64,000 bases of DNA from Peptacetobacter hiranonis (GTDB lineage Bacteria; Bacillota; Clostridia; Peptostreptococcales; Peptostreptococcaceae): contig NZ_CP036523.1 of assembly GCF_008151785.1 (NCBI RefSeq), forward strand, positions 682,001-746,000. The letters are read 5' to 3'. The notes beneath the pieces were generated by a model that was not told where the DNA came from, searched no databases, and saw only the letters and a program-made list of their open reading frames with translations. Position numbers and translations under genes: made by a program. Positions 9,599 to 17,705 of the stretch are shown here, in pieces (the first letter of the stretch is position 1; each line of letters begins with the position of its first letter).

Positions 9599-11263
9599 AT
9601 GAGAAAAAAAATAGTAACGCTCACGTTGTCAGCTATAATGCTACTATCCACTATAACCCCAATTAGCGCATTAGAAAAGCTGAGTAGAATTCAGGGGAAA
9701 AACAATTATGAAACAGCAGTAAAAATAGCTGAAGAGAGAAAATTTTCGTCTATAATATTAGTAAATATGGACAATAGTGCAGCCGATGGACTTAGTGCTG
9801 CGGCATTAGCTGGTTGTAAAAATGGCGTGATACTACTTACAAGTAAAAATAGTATTCCTTCAGAAACAAAATCAAAACTAGACAAAGTAACAGACATCTA
9901 CCTAATAGGAAGTGAAAATGCTATATCTAAATCAGTTGAGGGCGATTTAGAAAAAATAGGCAAAAAAGTAACTAGAATAGGTGGAAGTGATAGATATGAA
10001 ACTTCATACAATGTTGCCAAAGAAGTACTAAATGCAGAAGGTACACTTGGTAAAGTATTTATTGCAAATGGTGTAAAGGGAGAAGCCGACGTAGTAACTG
10101 CATCTCCAGTAGCATATAGAGATAAAGCTCCTATACTTTTAACTAACGGAAGTAGCTTAAAAAATAATTTAAAAGAAATTGCAAATGATGCATCTGCAAG
10201 ATATATAGTAGGTGGAACTACTGTGGTAAAAGACTCTGTAAAAAATGGACTAAATAGTACGGATAGAATAAGTGGAAGCAATAGATTTATAACTAACCAG
10301 AAACTTGTAGAAAAATTCTACTCAAATCCAAACGCTTTCAATATAGTTGATACATCAGACTACGCTATAGCGACAATAGCTAGTTCAATAAGTACAGATA
10401 GACCTATAGCACTAGTAGATTATAGGTTTGATCCACTTGTATTAAAAAATGCTCAGAAAATGACTGCAATAGGACATATATCAGACAGTACTATTTCTAA
10501 AGCTATAGGATATTCTGGTGGATTTAATAAATTTAGCTATAATTGGACAAAATACAAATACGTAGCTCATGCATTGGGAGGAGTAGGTGGAAAAACATAT
10601 ACAAACTCACCACAGGCTCTTGAACACAACTACAACAAAGGGTTTAGAGTATTTGAAGTAGACTTAGATTTATCAAGTGATGATGAACTAATAGCTTGGC
10701 ATTCATTTGATAAAGTTAGCTTAAAAGAAATGGGACTACCAGAAAAATACGCCACAAAAAAACCGACATTAGAGGAATTTAAACGTATGAAGCCTTATGG
10801 TAAATACGATACGATGACATTTAAGGATATAATTTATTACATGACAGAATATCCAGACATATATATGATTATAGACTTAAAACAGGCTGAGAATGACAAG
10901 GTTAGAAAACTTTACAAAAAAATTGTAGAAGAAGCTAGCCCAGAAATATTAGATAGAATGATACCTCAGATATATAGAGAAGAACTATACAATGAGATAA
11001 TGAATATATATAATTTCAAATCTGCATCATTTACTTGCTATACTATGAGTAGCATAGATGAAAATAAGATAACAAATTTCTGCGCAATGAATGGAATAAA
11101 AGTTCTTACAATTGACTATAGATTCTTAACATCATCTTTGGTGGAAAAATGTAAATCTAGAGGAATAACATTGTATATGAACACAATAAATGACTCAAAA
11201 GAACTGAACAAATACAAATCACAAGGAGTATATGGATTCTTTACAGACTTCCTTACTCCATAG
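9599..11263 (+). CDS. CWB2 protein fused to a GDPD/PI-PLC-like phosphodiesterase domain
   Basis: 554 aa. A signal peptide (residues 1-24, ending ISA) is followed by three CWB2 repeats (SRIQGKNNYETAVKIAEE; TRIGGSDRYETSYNVAKE; DRISGSNRFITNQKLVEKF). From about residue 318 a second domain begins: YVAHALGGVGG, NSPQALEHNY, FRVFEVDLDLSSDDELIAWH, a later MIIDLK, and a C-terminal YGFFTDF. This follows the glycerophosphodiester phosphodiesterase TIM-barrel pattern, although the usual HRG is HALGG here. The inferred role is a surface-anchored enzyme acting on glycerophosphate-containing polymers or lipids. It sits directly behind the LtaS-like gene and is probably in the same operon. The substrate is not shown by the sequence. 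Confidence 0.8.
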   Translation: MRKKIVTLTLSAIMLLSTITPISALEKLSRIQGKNNYETAVKIAEERKFSSIILVNMDNSAADGLSAAALAGCKNGVILLTSKNSIPSETKSKLDKVTDIYLIGSENAISKSVEGDLEKIGKKVTRIGGSDRYETSYNVAKEVLNAEGTLGKVFIANGVKGEADVVTASPVAYRDKAPILLTNGSSLKNNLKEIANDASARYIVGGTTVVKDSVKNGLNSTDRISGSNRFITNQKLVEKFYSNPNAFNIVDTSDYAIATIASSISTDRPIALVDYRFDPLVLKNAQKMTAIGHISDSTISKAIGYSGGFNKFSYNWTKYKYVAHALGGVGGKTYTNSPQALEHNYNKGFRVFEVDLDLSSDDELIAWHSFDKVSLKEMGLPEKYATKKPTLEEFKRMKPYGKYDTMTFKDIIYYMTEYPDIYMIIDLKQAENDKVRKLYKKIVEEASPEILDRMIPQIYREELYNEIMNIYNFKSASFTCYTMSSIDENKITNFCAMNGIKVLTIDYRFLTSSLVEKCKSRGITLYMNTINDSKELNKYKSQGVYGFFTDFLTP

Positions 11264-11265
11264 GT

Positions 11266-11414
11266 AAAAAGGTGTGAGCATAATTTTAGAAAAAATCTTT
11301 TGTTGAATAATAGCAACCTCCTCTCCAGGCAATCGAGTTGCATTGTCGAGGTCGGTTTGCTATTATCTCAAACAAAAGATGACATTTTCCTGAAATTATT
11401 AGCTCACACCTTTT
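11266..11414. other. Structured hairpin element with CTCCAGGC core, copy 4
   Basis: AAAAGGTGTGAGC and ATAATTT at the left pair with AAATTAT and AGCTCACACCTTTT at the right. An inner stem ATCTTTTGTTGA/TCAAACAAAAGAT and AATAGCAA/TTGCTATT leads to an apex CTCTCCAGGCAATCGAGTTGCATTGTCGAG region (about 11322-11352). It works as a bidirectional terminator of the GDPD gene but shares the conserved apex with the other copies. The rest of the gap up to the next gene shows only a T-rich stretch at 11462-11495. Confidence 0.6.
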
Positions 11415-11636
11415 ATCATATGGAATTAAGGGTCTAGTAAAGAAGAGGTGGACGAAAGGGGATTTTATCCTCTTTTTTTTATTTTCTTTTTTTGCTGTAA
11501 GTGTTGGAAATGCTGGGCATTTTTTCTAAGAGAATAGAAAGTGATAGAGTGTTTTTGATGGATGACATGCTGGTGTTTTATACTTTAATCACAGGCAAGA
11601 GAGAAGCCTGAATAAATTTTAAAGGAGGTAACTAGA

Positions 11637-11864
11637 ATGGCAGTTACAGAATCAAGTAAGGTATCAGTTTTAAGACTGAAATTTGCAGTAGGTGAAACAT
11701 CAGGAGGGGATATAAAGTACAAACGCAAAGATATTAAAAATGTCAAAGCCGATGCAACTAAAGAAGATGTTTACGCAGTAGGTAAAGCACTATCAGATCT
11801 TTTAGAAACAAAAGCTGATGTAATAGCAAAAGTGGATGAAGCTGATTTAGAAAAAAGTATGTAG
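11637..11864 (+). CDS. DUF1659 family small protein
   Basis: 75 aa, MAVTESSKVSVLRLKFAVG, with a middle YKRKDIKNVKADATKEDVYAVGKALSDLL that fits the DUF1659 family. Its function is unknown. DUF1659, DUF2922 and YvrJ genes are commonly found together in Firmicutes, and this is the first of such a trio here. AAAGGAGG precedes the ATG by 7 bases. A tandem of Lys/Asn-poor AAACC-type simple sequence follows in the 288-bp gap to the next gene. Confidence 0.75.
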   Translation: MAVTESSKVSVLRLKFAVGETSGGDIKYKRKDIKNVKADATKEDVYAVGKALSDLLETKADVIAKVDEADLEKSM

Positions 11865-12005
11865 GAAGTGGATTGGGTAAACCTAAACCGAAAACCTAAA
11901 TCAAAAGCTTAAACTGAAAAGCAAAATTAAACCAAAGTAAAATCAAAATCAAACTAAACCAGACTAAATTAAAACAAAATGGATTGAATCAATCCAAACT
12001 AAAAA

Positions 12006-12041
12006 AAGGTAGCGGCTGCCAGTTGAGCAGCCAAGCTACCA
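12006..12041 (+). terminator. Hairpin between the DUF1659 and DUF2922 genes
   Basis: GGTAGC and GGCTGC pair with GCAGCC and GCTACC. No T-tract follows, so it is more likely an mRNA processing or attenuation hairpin than a strong terminator. The surrounding 11870-12140 is A-rich simple sequence. Confidence 0.4.
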
Positions 12042-12152
12042 GATTAAAAATCTATAAACAGATTGCAAAATAAAAAACTAAAAACAAAAGAATAAAAACT
12101 AAAAAACAAAAACTAAAAAAATAAAAAGTTAAGAAAAGGAGATTGAAAAACT

Positions 12153-12377
12153 ATGATAAGAAAAAGACTAGCAATGAAATTTAAAACAGCCAATGGAAAA
12201 GCATTTACTATATCTTTAGATGGGCCAAAAGATGGTGTACAGGAACAGGAAATAAAAAACGCAATGGACTTAGTAGTATCTAAAAAAATCTTTTTAGTAA
12301 ACGACTCAGAAGTAGCCACAACATCAGAAGCAAAAATAATAACTACTGACGAAACAGTTCACGACTTAGTAATATAA
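12153..12377 (+). CDS. DUF2922 family small protein
   Basis: 74 aa, MIRKRLAMKFKTANGKAFTISLDGPKDG, then QEIKNAMDLVVSKKIFLVNDSEV, which matches the DUF2922 pattern. Function unknown. AAGGAG stands 10 bases upstream of the ATG. It lies between the DUF1659 and YvrJ genes. Confidence 0.75.
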   Translation: MIRKRLAMKFKTANGKAFTISLDGPKDGVQEQEIKNAMDLVVSKKIFLVNDSEVATTSEAKIITTDETVHDLVI

Positions 12378-12406
12378 TCTCGTCGGACAATAAGCAGGTG
12401 ATTATT

Positions 12407-12562
12407 ATGGAAGTTGAATTACGGAACATGATAGCAAACGTCGGTTTTCCTATAGCCGTATCAATATTCTTACTGATAAGGATAGAAAATAAACTGAGTA
12501 CACTATCAGAAAGTATCAACGGACTTTCGAAAATAATCGAGAGTGCAGCTCAAAAAAGATAA
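12407..12562 (+). CDS. YvrJ family small membrane protein
   Basis: A 51-aa frame, MEVELRNMIANVGFPIAVSI followed by FLLIRIENKLSTLSES. There is one transmembrane segment (residues 9-25) and a short amphipathic cytoplasmic tail, as in the YvrJ family. The ribosome site is AGCAGGTG. It is the third member of the DUF1659-DUF2922-YvrJ trio and is too short for ordinary gene finders. Confidence 0.75.
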   Translation: MEVELRNMIANVGFPIAVSIFLLIRIENKLSTLSESINGLSKIIESAAQKR

Positions 12563-12666
12563 GCAAAAAAATAAAAAAAGTCAAAAATACAAAATTGATT
12601 AAGAAAATTTTGAAAATTTGTAAAAAAGGCTTTAAAAATATGTAAAAATATAATATAGTATATGTG

Positions 12667-12778
12667 ACAACAGTTTCCCAAAAGCCCGGATTAACATCCG
12701 GGTTTAAGGCTACGAATAATTCTTACTAAAATAATTAAATTTTAAAAGGGTTTCGTATTATGAAACTGTTGTTTTTTT
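12667..12778 (+). other. Structured RNA region or attenuator before the Mor-like gene
   Basis: CAACAGTTTC at the left pairs with GAAACTGTTG at the right over about 100 bases, followed by TTTTTTTATT. An inner hairpin GCCCGGAT/ATCCGGGT follows the left arm. The outer stem with a T-tract is a terminator shape, and the enclosed about 85 bases could carry a regulatory fold. No riboswitch family was recognised. Confidence 0.45.
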
Positions 12779-12850
12779 ATTAACTTTATTTTTTAAAGAA
12801 GCATAAAAAATAGAGGGGAATTATATTAATGTAAAGGGAGTGTATATAGT

Positions 12851-13387
12851 ATGAGCAAGAAAAATGATCAGAAGAATCAGAACAGCATCAAGGACAATGA
12901 TGTTGAAGAAAGCGAAATCGAGGAAAAAGGGGAAGTAGAAGAATTTGAGGAATTCGCTGAAGAGGATTTAAACTATGATGAGGGGATTTTTGAGGAGTTA
13001 GAGTTTGAGAATGAGGAAGCTCAAAAGAAAATGGAAAAATTAAGAGCAGAAAAACTAAAACACAGAAGAGCTTTAAAAAAACTAAAATTCGAAAAGGAGG
13101 ACTTATCTCCTAATGGATTAGACATAGTAAAATTAATTGGATTTAATAACTATGTTAAGCTAGTATTTTTATATGGGGGAACAACGCTTTATCTGCCACA
13201 GCATGAAAAACTAATTGAAAGAAAAAGAAGAGCGTACGTATACGACGTGTACCTAGGATACGGCTCAGATATTAAAAAAACAACTTATGTATTTGGGTTA
13301 AGTGAAAGCACAGTTAGAAGATATGTAGCAGATGAAAGAAAATATCAAATGAACAAGCGGTTAAAAGAAAGAAAAAAACAAAACTAG
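12851..13387 (+). CDS. Mor-like HTH transcription regulator with acidic N-terminus
   Basis: 178 aa. The first 60 residues are very acidic (EESEIEEKGEVEEFEEFAEE) and the next 30 are a basic helix (KMEKLRAEKLKHRRALKKLK). The C-terminal 90 residues fit the Mor/C family DNA-binding domain: VKLVFLYGGTTLYLPQHEKL, then RRAYVYDVYLGYGSDIKKTT and LSESTVRRYV. Mor regulators of phage Mu activate middle transcription; small relatives are widespread in Firmicutes chromosomes. GGGAG precedes ATG 12851 by 10 bases. It is encoded just before secA, separated by a terminator hairpin. Its targets are unknown; the acidic tail could be an autoinhibitory or protein-contact segment. Confidence 0.65.
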   Translation: MSKKNDQKNQNSIKDNDVEESEIEEKGEVEEFEEFAEEDLNYDEGIFEELEFENEEAQKKMEKLRAEKLKHRRALKKLKFEKEDLSPNGLDIVKLIGFNNYVKLVFLYGGTTLYLPQHEKLIERKRRAYVYDVYLGYGSDIKKTTYVFGLSESTVRRYVADERKYQMNKRLKERKKQN

Positions 13388-13463
13388 CAGCTCAAACAAC
13401 TAACCAATCAAAACACAATTAAAATAGACAAACAAACAAGCAAAAGTTAAAACTAACTTTATC

Positions 13464-13530
13464 AAAAGGACATAACAAATTTACTGAAGAAAGGTGTAAT
13501 TTCTGTAAAAATGTTATGTCTTTTTTATGC
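13464..13530 (+). terminator. Terminator between the Mor-like gene and secA
   Basis: AAAGGACATAACA pairs with TGTTATGTCTTTT, followed by TTATGC. The loop is about 38 nt. Confidence 0.65.
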
Positions 13531-13612
13531 ATTTTTTTTGAATTGAGCTATATACAGAAAAGGACAAGTATAATATAATAAAAATAGCACGTTTCAAAAG
13601 GGGGAAATATTA

Positions 13613-16171
13613 ATGTCAATATTAGACAGAATACTTAGCAAATCAGACGAAGCAGAAATAAGAAAAATTAACACAATAGTAGATAAGATAGATGCTCAAG
13701 AAGAAAGATTCAAAGCAATGAGCGACGATGAACTTAAAAATATGACAAACATATTTAAAGAAAGACTAGCAAACGGAGAAACACTAGACGACATATTAGT
13801 AGAAGCATTTGCTGTAGCAAGAGAAGCTTCTTGGAGAGTACTTGGAATGAGACAGTACAGAGTGCAGCTAATAGGTGGGATAGTACTTCACCAGGGAAAA
13901 ATAGCTGAGATGAAAACTGGGGAAGGTAAAACACTAGTTGCCGTAGCACCAGTTTACCTGAATGGTCTAACTGGAGAAGGGGTACACGTTGTAACTGTCA
14001 ACGATTACCTTGCACAGCGTGACCTTGAAGAAATGGGACAGGTATACAACTTCTTAGGACTAACAACAGGGGTAATAATAGCTGATCAGACTCACGAAGA
14101 AAGAAAAGCTCAGTACGAAGCTGACATAATATATGGAACAAACAACGAATTTGGTTTTGACTACTTAAGAGATAACATGGCTAAAAGCAACGAAGAAAAA
14201 GTACAGAAAAAACTTAAATTTGCTATAGTCGATGAGGTTGACTCTATATTAATAGACGAAGCTAGAACACCACTTATAATAGCTGGTCAGGGAGCAGAGG
14301 GAACAGAAATATACAAAGTTGCCAATGCATTCCTAAAAACAATAAAACCAGAAGACTACGACAAAGACAAAAAAGAAAACACAATAGCTTTCACAGAATC
14401 TGGTATAAAAAAAGCAGAAAAATTCTACGGAATAGAAAACATAACTCACATAGAAAACATGGAAATATTCCACGCTATAAACCAGGCTCTTAGAGCACAC
14501 AAAATGATGGACTTAGACGTAGAATACGTTGTAAGAGATGGAGAAATACTAATAGTCGATGAATTTACAGGAAGGGTAATGCAGGGAAGAAGATTCACAG
14601 ATGGACTTCACGAAGCTGTTGAAGCTAAAGAAGGCGTTGAAATAAAAGGTGAATCAAGAACAATGGCTACTGTAACATTCCAGAACTTCTTCAGACTATA
14701 TGAAAAATTATCAGGAATGACAGGTACTGCTAAAACAGAAGAACAGGAATTTGAATCAATATACCACATGAACGTTGTTCAGATACCTACAAACAAACCA
14801 GTACTAAGAGCAGACTTACACGATAGAATATTTAAAACAGAAAAACAGAAATACGCAGCAGTTGTTGAAGAAATAAAAGAAGCTCATATGACAGGACAGC
14901 CAATACTAGTTGGTACTGTATCTGTTGAAAAATCTGAAGAACTATCAGAACTACTTAAAAAACAGGGAATACAGCACAAAGTGCTTAATGCTAAACAGGA
15001 CAAAGAAGAAGCAGACATCGTATCTGAAGCTGGTAAACTAGGAGCTATAACAATAGCAACTAACATGGCTGGTAGAGGTACAGACATAAAACTTGGTGCC
15101 GGAGATAAAGAAGAAGCTCAGAAAGTAAGAGAAGCAGGTGGACTTTACGTAATCGGTACAGAAAGACACGAATCAAGACGTATAGATAACCAGCTTAGAG
15201 GACGTTCTGGACGTCAGGGAGATCCTGGTAAATCAAGATTCTTCGTCAGTGTAGAAGACGAAATAATAAAACTATACGGTGGTAAGACTATAGAAAAACT
15301 TTCTAAAAAAATAACTCCAGACGAACATGGTGGTATGGAAAGTAAACAGCTTACAAAAACTGTAGAAAAAGCACAGAAAACAATAGAAGGTAAAAACTTC
15401 CAGACAAGAAAACAGGTACTTGAATACGACGACGTTATCAACGAACAGAGAAAAGTTGTATATGCAGAAAGAGATAAAGTACTTGATAATGCAGACATAT
15501 CTGAAGAAATACAGAATATGATAAAAGAAAGAATAATGTTTGCTACAGAAACATACCTAAGAGGTAAAAATAGAGATTTCGTAAGATATGTTGCTCACTT
15601 ATACAACGAATTCGTACCATATAACACACTTATCATACCTGGCTGGGCTGAGCTATCTCCAGAAGCTATAGCTAACCAGACTTATGCAATAGTGGAAAAC
15701 ATCTACAATCTTAAAAAGATGTTAATAGGTGAAGACGCTGTTAAAGCAGAAGAAAGAGAAACACTTCTAACTGTTGTCGACAACTATTGGACATACCACA
15801 TAGATTTAATGGATCAGATGAGACAGGGTATAGGACTTCAGGCTTCTGCACAGAAGGACCCAGTTAAAGAATATACTGTTGAAGCTGGTAGAATGTACGA
15901 CGAAATGAATATGAATATCAGAAGAGATACTTTAAAATATCTATTTGGTTTTGCTAGAGAAGCTCTAGGTCAGAAAGAGATAGATATGGATAATATCCAG
16001 ACTGTTAGTGCTGAGGAATATACTCAGGTGGTTGAGCCTGATGAAGCTCAGGTGGAGGCACTTGCTGAGTATCTAAATTCACTAAGTGATGAAGAATATG
16101 CTAAAGTACTTGAGGAATTAGGTATAGATGCAGAACAAGATGAATCTGGAGAATGGAAAATTAAAGAATAA
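13613..16171 (+). CDS. secA: Preprotein translocase ATPase SecA, without C-terminal zinc motif
   Basis: 852 aa. SecA is the ATPase that pushes preproteins through SecYEG. Motifs are MKTGEGKTLVA (Walker A, about residue 103), VNDYLAQRD, GTNNEFGFDYLRDNM, DEVDSILIDEARTPL (DEAD-type Walker B), the preprotein-crosslinking region, TVSVEKSEELS, TNMAGRGTDIKLG, GTERHESRRIDNQLRGRSGRQGD, and the helical scaffold YWTYHIDLMDQMRQGIGL. The C-terminus ends DESGEWKIKE and lacks the CXCX8CH zinc tail seen in many housekeeping SecAs. C. difficile has an accessory SecA2 beside slpA that exports S-layer proteins. The lack of the zinc tail and the setting among CWB2 genes fit such a role here, but SecA1 cannot be excluded. 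RBS GGGGGAAA. Confidence 0.93.
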   Translation: MSILDRILSKSDEAEIRKINTIVDKIDAQEERFKAMSDDELKNMTNIFKERLANGETLDDILVEAFAVAREASWRVLGMRQYRVQLIGGIVLHQGKIAEMKTGEGKTLVAVAPVYLNGLTGEGVHVVTVNDYLAQRDLEEMGQVYNFLGLTTGVIIADQTHEERKAQYEADIIYGTNNEFGFDYLRDNMAKSNEEKVQKKLKFAIVDEVDSILIDEARTPLIIAGQGAEGTEIYKVANAFLKTIKPEDYDKDKKENTIAFTESGIKKAEKFYGIENITHIENMEIFHAINQALRAHKMMDLDVEYVVRDGEILIVDEFTGRVMQGRRFTDGLHEAVEAKEGVEIKGESRTMATVTFQNFFRLYEKLSGMTGTAKTEEQEFESIYHMNVVQIPTNKPVLRADLHDRIFKTEKQKYAAVVEEIKEAHMTGQPILVGTVSVEKSEELSELLKKQGIQHKVLNAKQDKEEADIVSEAGKLGAITIATNMAGRGTDIKLGAGDKEEAQKVREAGGLYVIGTERHESRRIDNQLRGRSGRQGDPGKSRFFVSVEDEIIKLYGGKTIEKLSKKITPDEHGGMESKQLTKTVEKAQKTIEGKNFQTRKQVLEYDDVINEQRKVVYAERDKVLDNADISEEIQNMIKERIMFATETYLRGKNRDFVRYVAHLYNEFVPYNTLIIPGWAELSPEAIANQTYAIVENIYNLKKMLIGEDAVKAEERETLLTVVDNYWTYHIDLMDQMRQGIGLQASAQKDPVKEYTVEAGRMYDEMNMNIRRDTLKYLFGFAREALGQKEIDMDNIQTVSAEEYTQVVEPDEAQVEALAEYLNSLSDEEYAKVLEELGIDAEQDESGEWKIKE

Positions 16172-16177
16172 ATATCA

Positions 16178-16215
16178 TTGGGCTATCGCAAATATTTGCG
16201 GTAGTCCTTTTTTAT
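16178..16215 (+). terminator. Terminator of secA
   Basis: GGGCTATCGCAAAT pairs with ATTTGCGGTAGTCC, followed by TTTTTTATTT. Confidence 0.85.
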
Positions 16216-16225
16216 TTCCACAGCT

Positions 16226-16300
16226 GTTGCTCTCCAGGCTTCAGCGCCTCACACTTTTATGTAACACATTTATAAGTTGTGAGGCGCTTGCATTTGTGCC
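16226..16300. other. Structured hairpin element with CTCCAGGC core, copy 5
   Basis: GCTCTCCAGGCTTCAGCGCC is followed by TCACA, the loop TTTATGTAACACATTT, and TGTGAGGCGCTTGCATTTGTG. The arms AGCGCCTCACA/TGTGAGGCGCT pair perfectly. Loop and flanks are nearly identical to copy 3 behind tgt, 11 kb away. The remaining gap to the next gene holds the promoter at 16364-16392. Confidence 0.6.
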
Positions 16301-16363
16301 TTTTTATATGTTGCATAAATATTCATATTTACTATACTAATATATACAAAAAAACTATATGTG

Positions 16364-16392
16364 TTTACACGAAAATAAAAGAGTGCTATATT
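16364..16392 (+). promoter_or_regulatory. Promoter of the tandem CWB2-Ig genes
   Basis: TTTACA (16364-16369), a 17-bp spacer and TATATT (16387-16392), about 48 bases before the CWB2 gene start. Confidence 0.6.
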
Positions 16393-16439
16393 AAATATAG
16401 GGACATTTTCCTAAAAATACAAAACGGGGGTTATTTGTT

Positions 16440-17615
16440 ATGAACTTTAGAAAGAAAGCAAGCGCATTAGCATTATGTGCAGTATTATTAGGTACTACAG
16501 TAGCACCAGTATCTGCAGCAACTCATGAAAAGCTAGTAGGGAAAGACAGATATGAAACGGCAGCTATGATAGCAGATAAAATGGGAGATTATGAAACTGC
16601 TATATTAGTAAACTCAGATAAGAGTTTATCAGATGGATTATCAGCATCATCACTATCAGGTAAAGAAAATGCTCCAATACTATTAGCTAAACAGAACAAA
16701 CTACCTGAAGCAACAGCTAAAAGATTAGAACAGGTTAAGAAAGTTTATATAATAGGTGGAGAAAAAGCTATAGGTAAAGAAGTAGAATCTAAACTAGCTG
16801 GCAAAGAAATAGTCAGAATAGAGGGAAAAGACAGAATAGATACTTCTAAAAGAGTGGCAGAATTATTAGGAGATTATAAAAAAGCATTTGTTGTTAATGG
16901 AATAAAAGGTGAAGCAGATGCAATGTCAGTTGCAGCAGTAGCAGCTAGAGAAAAAGCTCCAATAATATTAACTAATGGCAAAACAATAAGTGATGTTAAG
17001 AAGGATGCATACCACTATGTAATAGGTGGACCAGAAATAATATCATATGAAATAGATATTTATTTAGACGAACATCTAGATAAAGTAAATGGTGAAGCAA
17101 TATTTGATACTATAGGTGCAGAAAATAGATATGGTACAAATGATATGATTCTTAGAAAATTCTACCCAAGAACATCTAAACTATACTTCACAGAAGGAAC
17201 TAAACTAGTAGACGCATTAACAGTAGCTCCACTAGCTAAAAACAATGGTGTAGTATTCGTATCTGAAAAATCAGATAAAGAATTTTTAAAAGATAGATCT
17301 ACATTAGTACAGGTTGGAGGAGTAAAAGACTCTATAATAAAAGAAATATTCAAAGGTGAAACAACAGAGGATAAAAGCTCACTAAGAATAGAACATGATG
17401 GGGTAGCTATACCAGTAGGGGAAATGATAGGACCTGCTACATTTGACGCAGTTGCAACAGATATAGACGGAACAGACATAAGCCATAAAGTACAGATGGT
17501 TGGAGTAAATCCTAAAGTTCCTGGAGATTACAACGGAAAATTAGTAGTTGAACTAAGTAATGGTAAAAAATTAGAAAAAAATATATTTGTTGAAGTATTT
17601 GCAACAGAGGAATAA
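16440..17615 (+). CDS. Secreted CWB2 protein with C-terminal Ig-like domain (first of tandem pair)
   Basis: 391 aa. A signal peptide (KASALALCAVLLGTTVAPVS, ending SAA near residue 28) is followed by three CWB2 repeats (KLVGKDRYETAAMIADKM; VRIEGKDRIDTSKRVAEL; TIGAENRYGTNDMILRKFY). The last 80 residues (FDAVATDIDGTDISHKVQMV, LVVELSNGKKLEKNIFVEVF) resemble DUF5011/Cry22-type Ig folds. It is a wall-anchored surface protein with no catalytic residues visible. The neighbouring gene 17706-18842 is a close paralogue with a nearly identical signal peptide, so the pair arose by tandem duplication. Confidence 0.85.
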   Translation: MNFRKKASALALCAVLLGTTVAPVSAATHEKLVGKDRYETAAMIADKMGDYETAILVNSDKSLSDGLSASSLSGKENAPILLAKQNKLPEATAKRLEQVKKVYIIGGEKAIGKEVESKLAGKEIVRIEGKDRIDTSKRVAELLGDYKKAFVVNGIKGEADAMSVAAVAAREKAPIILTNGKTISDVKKDAYHYVIGGPEIISYEIDIYLDEHLDKVNGEAIFDTIGAENRYGTNDMILRKFYPRTSKLYFTEGTKLVDALTVAPLAKNNGVVFVSEKSDKEFLKDRSTLVQVGGVKDSIIKEIFKGETTEDKSSLRIEHDGVAIPVGEMIGPATFDAVATDIDGTDISHKVQMVGVNPKVPGDYNGKLVVELSNGKKLEKNIFVEVFATEE

Positions 17616-17705
17616 ATATAAAATAGAGATAAAATTTAAATATAGATTGTAATAAAAATTAATATAAATAATATTACAAAAAACAAAAATATGGAGGTAG
17701 TTATT

